A DNA stretch of 64,000 nucleotides from CAVQCJ01 sp963849365 (GTDB lineage Bacteria > Actinomycetota > Actinomycetes > Prado026). Position 1 is the first letter of the stretch, and each line of letters starts with the position of its first letter. The stretch lies in the NCBI GenBank assembly GCA_963849365.1, contig CAWKHA010000003.1:310001-374000 (forward strand), read 5' to 3'. A model generated the notes under the pieces. That model saw only the letters and a program-made list of their open reading frames with translations, was not told the DNA's origin and did not search any database. A program made the translations under genes and the position numbers. Below are positions 59,283 through 64,000 of this stretch, piece after piece.

Positions 59283-60050
59283 GTGCGCGTGCATGTCATC
59301 AGCGACGTCCACCGCCGCACCGACGCGTTGCCTGCGGCCGCCGACGGGGCCGACGCCCTGGTCTGTCTCGGCGACCTCCTGCTCTTCGTCGACTACGCCG
59401 ACCCGGCTCAGGGCCTGTTCGGCGAGATGTTCGGGGCGCGCAACGCCGAGCTGCTGGTGGCCCTGCGCACGGCCGGCCGCTTCGACGACGCCCGCGAGCT
59501 GTCCGCGCGCCTGTGGGCCGAGCGGGGGGTCGACCGCGCGGAGGCGACGCGCGCGGCGGTCCTGGACCAGTACGCCGAGATCTTCGCCGCGATGCCGTCC
59601 CCCGCGTACCTGACCCCGGGCAACGTCGACATCCCGGCCCTGTGGCCGCGCTTCCTGCGCGCGGGCCACCAGGTGCTGGACGGGGGCACCGCGCAGATCG
59701 GTGGCCGCACGTTCGGGTTCGTCGGCGGCGGGCTGCGCACGCGGTACAACACCCCCAACGAGCACTCCGACGAGGAGTACGCCGCCAAGGTGGAGGCGGT
59801 CGGCGCGGTGGACGTCCTGTGCTGCCACATCCCGCCGGCGCTGCCCGAGCTGACGTACGACGTCGTGGCACGACGGTTCGAGCGCGGCAGCGAAGCCGTG
59901 CTGGCCGCGATCCGGCGGACCGCGCCACGACTGGTGCTGTTCGGGCACGTGCACCAGCCGCTGGTGGGGCGGGCCAGGGTGGGCCGGACCGAGTGCGTCA
60001 ACGTCGGTCACTTCCGTGCCGGCGGACGGCCGTTCGCGCTGCAGTGGTGA
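59283..60050 (+). CDS. Metallophosphoesterase
   Basis: 255 residues. Calcineurin-like site: HVISDVHRRTDAL, CLGDLLLFVDYA (GDxxD-like), YLTPGNVDIPA (GNHD-like with Val for His), DVLCCHIPPAL and VLFGHVHQPLV. It should hydrolyse phosphate esters or nucleotides with two metal ions. The substitution in GNHD may alter activity. Same direction and 37 nt before the SRPBCC gene. Confidence 0.9.
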   Translation: MRVHVISDVHRRTDALPAAADGADALVCLGDLLLFVDYADPAQGLFGEMFGARNAELLVALRTAGRFDDARELSARLWAERGVDRAEATRAAVLDQYAEIFAAMPSPAYLTPGNVDIPALWPRFLRAGHQVLDGGTAQIGGRTFGFVGGGLRTRYNTPNEHSDEEYAAKVEAVGAVDVLCCHIPPALPELTYDVVARRFERGSEAVLAAIRRTAPRLVLFGHVHQPLVGRARVGRTECVNVGHFRAGGRPFALQW

Positions 60051-60074
60051 GGGCGGCCCGGCCCGGTGCCGGGC

Positions 60075-60080
60075 TAGGCT
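60075..60080 (+). promoter_or_regulatory. -10 box, leaderless start at 60088
   Basis: TAGGCT, 7 nt, then ATG. Confidence 0.5.
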
Positions 60081-60087
60081 GCACGCC

Positions 60088-60522
60088 ATGGCGGACCAGA
60101 CCGAGTCGATCATGACAATCCCGGCGGAGCCGAAGCGCGTCATGGCCGTCATCGCCGACTTCGAGGCCTACCCGGACTGGAACGACGAGGTCAAGCAGGT
60201 CGAGATCCTGAGCGTGTACGAGGACACCGAGCAGCCGGCCGAGGTCCGGTTCGTGCTGGACGCCGGGGTCATCAAGGACGAGTACGTGCTCGAGTACGAC
60301 TGGGTGAGCCCGCACGAGCTCCGCTGGCACCTGGTTCGCGGCGACATGCTCACCGCCATGGACGGGGCGTACGTGCTGACTCCGAGCATCGGCGGCACCG
60401 ACGTGGCGTACCGGCTGGCCGTCGACCTGCGGATCCCGATGATCGGCCTGATCAAGCGCAAGGCGGAGAAGGTCATCATCGACCGGGCGCTGAAGGGTCT
60501 GCACGCCCGCGTCCTCACCTGA
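60088..60522 (+). CDS. SRPBCC family protein (Rv2185c/TB16.3-like)
   Basis: 144 residues: QTESIMTIPAEPKRVMAVIADFEAYPDWNDEVKQVEIL, EYDWVSPHELRWHLVRGDML and DLRIPMIGLIKRKAEKVIID. This is the conserved actinobacterial member next to the ArsA-like ATPase. It may bind a lipid or polyketide-like ligand. The pairing with the ATPase gene 36 nt downstream is conserved in mycobacteria as I know it. Confidence 0.92.
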   Translation: MADQTESIMTIPAEPKRVMAVIADFEAYPDWNDEVKQVEILSVYEDTEQPAEVRFVLDAGVIKDEYVLEYDWVSPHELRWHLVRGDMLTAMDGAYVLTPSIGGTDVAYRLAVDLRIPMIGLIKRKAEKVIIDRALKGLHARVLT

Positions 60523-60544
60523 CGGGGGGCCCGCGCGCAACCGG

Positions 60545-60550
60545 TAGCCT
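60545..60550 (+). promoter_or_regulatory. -10 box, leaderless start at 60559
   Basis: TAGCCT, 8 nt, then ATG. Confidence 0.4.
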
Positions 60551-60558
60551 CTGGGCCC

Positions 60559-61746
60559 ATGCGCGTCTTGCTCTTCACCGGCAAGGGCGGCGTCGGCAAG
60601 ACGACCGCAGCGGCCGGTACGGCCGTCCTGGCCGCGCGCCGCGGGCTAAAGACGCTGGTGCTGTCCACCGACGCGGCGCACTCGCTCGCGGACGCCCTGG
60701 GTGTCCCGGCCGGACCGGAGCCGGTCGAGGCCGGCGACGGCCTGTACCTCCAGCAGGTCGACACCCAGCGCCGTTTCCAGCGGGCGTGGGGCGAGGTCCG
60801 CGACTACGTGCTGACGGTGCTGGACGGTGCCGGGGTGGACGCGGTGGCAGCGGAGGAGCTGACGGTGCTGCCGGGCGCCGAGGAGGTGCTCGCGCTGCTG
60901 GAGGTGCGCGACCAGGTCAGGTCCGGGCGCTGGGACGTCGTGGTCGTCGACTGCGCGCCCACCGCCGAGACGCTGCGGCTGCTCGCGCTGCCCGAGGCGT
61001 TCGGCTGGCTGGTGGACCGCGTGTTCCCGCCCGAGCGGCAGGTGGCGCGCTCGCTGCGACCCCTGCTGGGCAGGGTGGCCGGCCTGCCGATGCCGCGCGA
61101 CGGAGTCGTCGAGGCCATAGCCCGGCTGCACGCCGAGCTGGCCGAGGTGCGGACGGTGCTCACCGACCCCGGCACCACCGTGCGGCTGGTCCTGACCCCG
61201 GAGGCCGTCGTCGTCGCGGAGGCCCGTCGCACGCTGACCTCCTTGTCGCTGTTCGGCTACCGCGTGGACGCGGTGCTGGCCAACCGGGTGTTCCCGTCCG
61301 GCGGTGACGCCGACCCCTGGCGAGCGGGGTGGGTCACGGCCCAGGGTCGCCGGCTGGAGGAGATCGAGCAGTCGTTCGCCCCGCTGCCGGTCCTGCGCGC
61401 GCCGTACTGCGACGCCGAGCCGCTCGGAGCCGACGCGCTCTGCGCGCTGGCCGAGCAGGTGTACGGCGCGGTCGACCCCTTCGCCGATCCGCCGTCGGAG
61501 CGCACGATGGACGTCGAGCGTTCCGGCGACGAGTTCGTCCTGACCATCGCCCTCCCGTTCGCCGACCGCGACGACATGGAGCTCGTGCGCTCCGGCGAGG
61601 AGCTGGTGCTCACCGTGGGCCAGTCCCGGCGCGTGCTCGCGCTGCCCAGCGCGCTGCGGCGCTGCACGGTGGTGGGCGCCGCGCTGCGCGAGGGCGTGCT
61701 GCGGATCCGGTTCGAGCCGGACCCCGCGCTCTGGATGGGCCTGTGA
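60559..61746 (+). CDS. ArsA/GET3-like ATPase with C-terminal HSP20-like domain
   Basis: 395 residues. MRVLLFTGKGGVGKTTAAAGTAVLAARRG is a normal deviant Walker A with both Lys; VLSTDAAHSLADALG is switch I; VVVDCAPTAETLRLLALPEAFGW is switch II. The last 80 residues (DVERSGDEFVLTIALPFADRDDMELV onward) form an HSP20/alpha-crystallin-like domain (ArsA_HSP20). It is not an arsenite pump part by context, as no ars genes are present. A tail-anchor or chaperone function is more likely. Overlaps the next gene by 4 nt. Confidence 0.93.
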   Translation: MRVLLFTGKGGVGKTTAAAGTAVLAARRGLKTLVLSTDAAHSLADALGVPAGPEPVEAGDGLYLQQVDTQRRFQRAWGEVRDYVLTVLDGAGVDAVAAEELTVLPGAEEVLALLEVRDQVRSGRWDVVVVDCAPTAETLRLLALPEAFGWLVDRVFPPERQVARSLRPLLGRVAGLPMPRDGVVEAIARLHAELAEVRTVLTDPGTTVRLVLTPEAVVVAEARRTLTSLSLFGYRVDAVLANRVFPSGGDADPWRAGWVTAQGRRLEEIEQSFAPLPVLRAPYCDAEPLGADALCALAEQVYGAVDPFADPPSERTMDVERSGDEFVLTIALPFADRDDMELVRSGEELVLTVGQSRRVLALPSALRRCTVVGAALREGVLRIRFEPDPALWMGL

Positions 61747-62066
61747 CGACGGGCGCCGAGAGCCACGTCGGCTCCGCGGCCGAGGAGGCCGGCCGGCTGT
61801 TCGAGGCCGTGCAGGAGTGGGCCAGGCGCGCCTCAGGCGCGGCCGGAGGGTGGAGCGAGCACATCGCCACCGGCGCCCCGGAGTGCCAGCTCTGCCCGGT
61901 GTGCCAGCTCATCGCGCTGATGCGCGAGACCCGTCCCGAGGTCGCCGCGCACCTGGCCGAGGCCGCCGGGTCGATGCTCGCCGCCGTCCGGGCCGCCATC
62001 GTCGCGCACGAGCGGGAGTGGGGCTCGCGGCGCTCGCCGGGCGTCGAGCGGATCGACATCGGGTGA
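61743..62066 (+). CDS. DUF5304-like small protein with CxxC
   Basis: 107 residues, GTG in 4-nt overlap with the ArsA-like gene. RLFEAVQEWARRASGAAGGW, then HIATGAPECQLCPVCQLIALMRETRPEVAAHL, with three cysteines (CxxCxxC) likely binding zinc or forming disulfides. It corresponds in position to Rv2183c. Conserved beside the ATPase, so it may be its partner. Function unknown. Confidence 0.85.
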   Translation: MTTGAESHVGSAAEEAGRLFEAVQEWARRASGAAGGWSEHIATGAPECQLCPVCQLIALMRETRPEVAAHLAEAAGSMLAAVRAAIVAHEREWGSRRSPGVERIDIG

Positions 62067-62085
62067 CCGACGTGAGGATGCCGCC

Positions 62086-63033
62086 GTGGGCCTGACCGTC
62101 GGCGTCGACGTGGGCGGCACCAAGGTGGCCGCCGGCGTGGTCGACGAGCAGGGCCGCGTGCTCGCACGGGTGCGCAGGGCCACCACGGCGCAGGTCCCCG
62201 GCGCCGCCGAGCAGGTCATCACCGAAGTGGTGCGCGAGCTGGGGGCGGCGTTCCCGGTCGAGGCGGTCGGCGTCGGAGCGGCCGGGCTCGTGGACGAGAC
62301 CAGGTCCGTCGTGCGGTTCGCGCCCAACCTGGGCTGGCGCGAGCAGCCGTTGCGCGCCCAGCTCGAGCAGGCGACCGGGCTGCCCGTCGTCGTGGAGAAC
62401 GACGCGAACGCGGCGGCCTGGGCCGAGTACCGCTTCGGCGCTGCGCGCGGCCGCGACGACGTCGTGATGCTGACCGTCGGCACCGGGATCGGAGGGGCGC
62501 TGGTCCTGGCCGGCCGGCTGCACCGGGGCCGTTACGGCCTGGCCGGGGAGGTCGGTCACCTCGTGCTCGACAAGGACGGCCGGCACTGCGGCTGCGGGCG
62601 GCGCGGCTGCTGGGAGCAGTACGCCAGCGGCAACGCGCTGCTGCGAACCGCCCGCAACCGCGCGGCGCAGGACCGCGACCGGGCGCGGGTGCTGCTGTCC
62701 TACGGCGACGGCACGCCCGAGGGCGTGTCCGGCCCGCACGTGACGGCCGCGGCGCAGGCCCGCGACCCGGTCGCGCTGGAGACGTTCGAAGAGGTCGGGT
62801 ACTGGCTGGGACGCGGCATGGCCGAGCTCGCCGCCGTGCTGGACCCGGGGTCGTACGTCGTCGGTGGTGGCGTGTCCGAGGCCGGCGAGCTGTTGCTGGC
62901 CCCGGCCAGGCGCGAGTTCGCGGTGCATCTGGTGGGCGCCGACGTCCGACCGGTCGCGGAGATCCTGCCGGCCGCGCTCGGGAACCTCGCCGGGCTCGTC
63001 GGCGCTGCCGACCTGGCCCGCGCCCGCGACTGA
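62086..63033 (+). CDS. ROK-family kinase, probable glucokinase
   Basis: 315 residues. ATP loop VGVDVGGTKVAAGVV, sugar site ENDANAAAWAEYRFG, TVGTGIGGALVLAGRLHRG, and the ROK zinc motif GEVGHLVLDKDGRHCGCGRRGCWEQYASG with three Cys and one His. Phosphorylates glucose (or a related sugar). GTG start 20 nt after the DUF5304-like stop. Confidence 0.94.
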   Translation: MGLTVGVDVGGTKVAAGVVDEQGRVLARVRRATTAQVPGAAEQVITEVVRELGAAFPVEAVGVGAAGLVDETRSVVRFAPNLGWREQPLRAQLEQATGLPVVVENDANAAAWAEYRFGAARGRDDVVMLTVGTGIGGALVLAGRLHRGRYGLAGEVGHLVLDKDGRHCGCGRRGCWEQYASGNALLRTARNRAAQDRDRARVLLSYGDGTPEGVSGPHVTAAAQARDPVALETFEEVGYWLGRGMAELAAVLDPGSYVVGGGVSEAGELLLAPARREFAVHLVGADVRPVAEILPAALGNLAGLVGAADLARARD

Positions 63034-63078
63034 CCGCCCCGTCCGGCCCCCGTCCAGCCCTGTCCTGATGGCCCGGCG

Positions 63079-63738
63079 TCAGGCCGGTTCGAGGATCCGG
63101 CGCAGCGGCAGGGTGTCGTCCGGCAGCTCGCCGGCCCGCCGCGTCCCCACGGCCAGGCGCGCCAGCACGATCCCGGTGCCGAGCAGCGCCGCGACGCCGT
63201 AGACACGGTCGGCGCCGACGTCCGCGACCGATCCGTAGACACCGAACGCCAGGCCCTCCAGGGCAAGCAGCCCCCATGTCTGCCAGGCGATCCCGGACAC
63301 GTCCGGCGACCGCCAGGCGGTGACAGCAGCCGGCGCGACGAACCACAGGATCGAGCATCCCAGGACCAGGTCGAGCGCCGTGGTGCCGGTGAGCACGTCC
63401 ACACCGGTGGTCAGCCCGAGCAGGCCCGTCCAGACGAGCGGCAGCGCGGGACTCAACCGAGCGCCGCCGCGCACCGCGATCAGCAAGGTGGCGACGATGG
63501 AGGGCAGGCCGACCAGCGAGCTGGCGACGACCCAGACGCTCGAGTGCGCGACGCCGTACGCGGTCCACGCCACCAGGCTCACGGTCGAGTTCGCCAGGCT
63601 CGCCAGGCTCAGGCCCGCGACGCTGCCGGTGCGCCGCAGCAGCAGCAGCTGCGGCACGGCGAACCAGAAGGCGATCAGGACGCTGGCGATGCCCAGCAGG
63701 TCGGCGGGGGACAGCCCGAACGGGCGCGCGGAAGGCAT
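63079..63738 (-). CDS. PQ-loop (SWEET/SemiSWEET-like) transporter
   Basis: 219 residues, seven hydrophobic segments, two PQ-loop repeats: FAVPQLLLLRRTGSVAGLSLAS in the first and the degenerate WFVAPAAVTAWRSPDVSGIAW in the second, where Pro-Gln became Pro-Ala. The size equals a two-repeat SWEET rather than the single-repeat bacterial SemiSWEET. Sugar transport is possible given the neighbouring ROK kinase, but the genes converge and substrate is unknown. Confidence 0.87.
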   Translation of the reverse strand: MPSARPFGLSPADLLGIASVLIAFWFAVPQLLLLRRTGSVAGLSLASLANSTVSLVAWTAYGVAHSSVWVVASSLVGLPSIVATLLIAVRGGARLSPALPLVWTGLLGLTTGVDVLTGTTALDLVLGCSILWFVAPAAVTAWRSPDVSGIAWQTWGLLALEGLAFGVYGSVADVGADRVYGVAALLGTGIVLARLAVGTRRAGELPDDTLPLRRILEPA

Positions 63739-63805
63739 GGGTTCCTCTTCCAGGCTGCAACGGGCGCGGTCCGGCTCGCGCGCACGTGGTCAGGTCCGGG
63801 CCCGA

Positions 63806-63849
63806 GCAAGGGGCCCCGCGCTCGAAGGACGAGCGGGGGCCCCGGTTGC
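63806..63849 (-). terminator. Long GC hairpin downstream of the edge ORF
   Basis: About 17 paired bases around a 7-nt loop (GCAA/TTGC at the base, GGGGCCCC-rich middle, CTC/GAG at the top) with small bulges. It lies 17 nt after the stop of the minus-strand ORF at the window edge and before the PQ-loop gene start, so it likely ends that upstream transcript. Confidence 0.65.
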
Positions 63850-63865
63850 GCGGGTGCCGTGCGGA

Positions 63866-64000
63866 TCAGCGGGCGCGGCTGCACCGTTCGCGCAGGCTGC
63901 GACGCGGACGTCGCGGCTGCTGGCGCGGGGCCACCTCTTTGATGCGGGCTGAGTCGAGCAGGCCGGCGGCGATCAGGCTGGCCGTGCTGAGCTGGGCGGA
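63866..64000 (-). CDS. Partial C-terminus of a small protein at the window edge
   Basis: Open frame of 44 residues running in from the right edge to a stop at 63866. It reads SAQLSTASLIAAGLLDSARI, then KEVAPRQQPRRPRRSLRERC: an amphipathic helix followed by a very basic tail. A rare AAA codon is used. The strong hairpin just downstream supports a real gene end. No family recognised; the N-terminus is outside. Confidence 0.4.
   Translation of the reverse strand, partial: SAQLSTASLIAAGLLDSARIKEVAPRQQPRRPRRSLRERCSRAR

Noticed and set aside
1..64000. CRISPR arrays, tRNA/rRNA genes, insertion sequences, prophage or attachment sites
   Set aside because: None found on reading both strands; no regularly spaced repeats, transposase or integrase genes.

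Overview
This 64-kb window is chromosomal DNA from a high-GC actinobacterium (Actinomycetota). The coding density, frequent GTG/TTG starts, many 4-nt start/stop overlaps and the gene content all point that way. The right two thirds follows the order I know from Mycobacterium tuberculosis Rv2182-Rv2202 (adenosine kinase, ctaC/ctaF, qcrB-qcrA-qcrC-ctaE, trpD, exonuclease/UvrC-like, NlpC/P60, pimB, fadD15, SRPBCC, ArsA-like). Lpd, E2, leucyl aminopeptidase, cobalamin genes, TusA, Aat and DUF4260 around it argue for a non-mycobacterial relative, perhaps of the Frankia/Geodermatophilus/Sporichthya type; the genus cannot be read from the sequence. I saw no tRNA, rRNA, CRISPR array, prophage or insertion sequence.

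Layout. 1-8.4 kb: 2-oxoacid dehydrogenase E2 and E3 (sucB, lpdA), an epimerase, leucyl aminopeptidase and glycine cleavage T protein. 8.4-11.9 kb: single enzymes (F420-type reductase, arginase-fold protein, VOC protein, methyltransferase, DUF421). 11.9-21.7 kb (minus strand): a cobalamin-riboswitch-controlled operon with a secreted sortase-type alpha/alpha-repeat protein, a second secreted Cys-containing protein, an ECF transporter (T, fused AA', S) and the nucleotide-loop genes MBL-cobU, cobT and cobS. 21.7-32.8 kb: aldo-keto reductase, PspA/PspAA stress pair, EamA exporter, nadA, glycerate kinase, erpA, RCC1 propeller, adenosine kinase, aat, tusA and cysteine desulfurase. 32.9-43.2 kb: the respiratory bcc:aa3 genes (ctaCDF plus strand; ctaE-qcrCAB minus strand), interrupted by an L,D-transpeptidase and a TetR-controlled hydrolase operon. 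43.3-52.7 kb: atypical receiver, trpD, stand-alone RAM domain, DEDDh/GIY-YIG protein, NYN RNase, a c-di-AMP riboswitch with its NlpC/P60 hydrolase, a lipoprotein peptidase and pimB. 52.7-64 kb: Flp pilin, two-component system, MinD/CpaE-like ATPase, acyl-CoA ligase, SRPBCC proteins, phosphoesterase, ArsA-like ATPase, ROK kinase and a PQ-loop transporter.

How they work together. The most interesting unit is the B12 operon. It combines a cobalamin sensor, a cell-wall-attached protein with the alpha/alpha-toroid architecture of animal transcobalamin, a complete ECF importer and the last enzymes of corrinoid salvage, all linked by start/stop overlaps. It looks like a capture-import-repair line for corrinoids. 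The respiratory genes form the expected obligate cytochrome bcc-aa3 supercomplex. Three genes (sucB, gcvT and the alpha/alpha-repeat protein) are each split by one apparent +/-1 indel beside a G/C run, so a reader should treat the assembly at those points with caution. At least a dozen genes have a TANNNT -10 box only 6-8 nt before the start codon and are probably leaderless.
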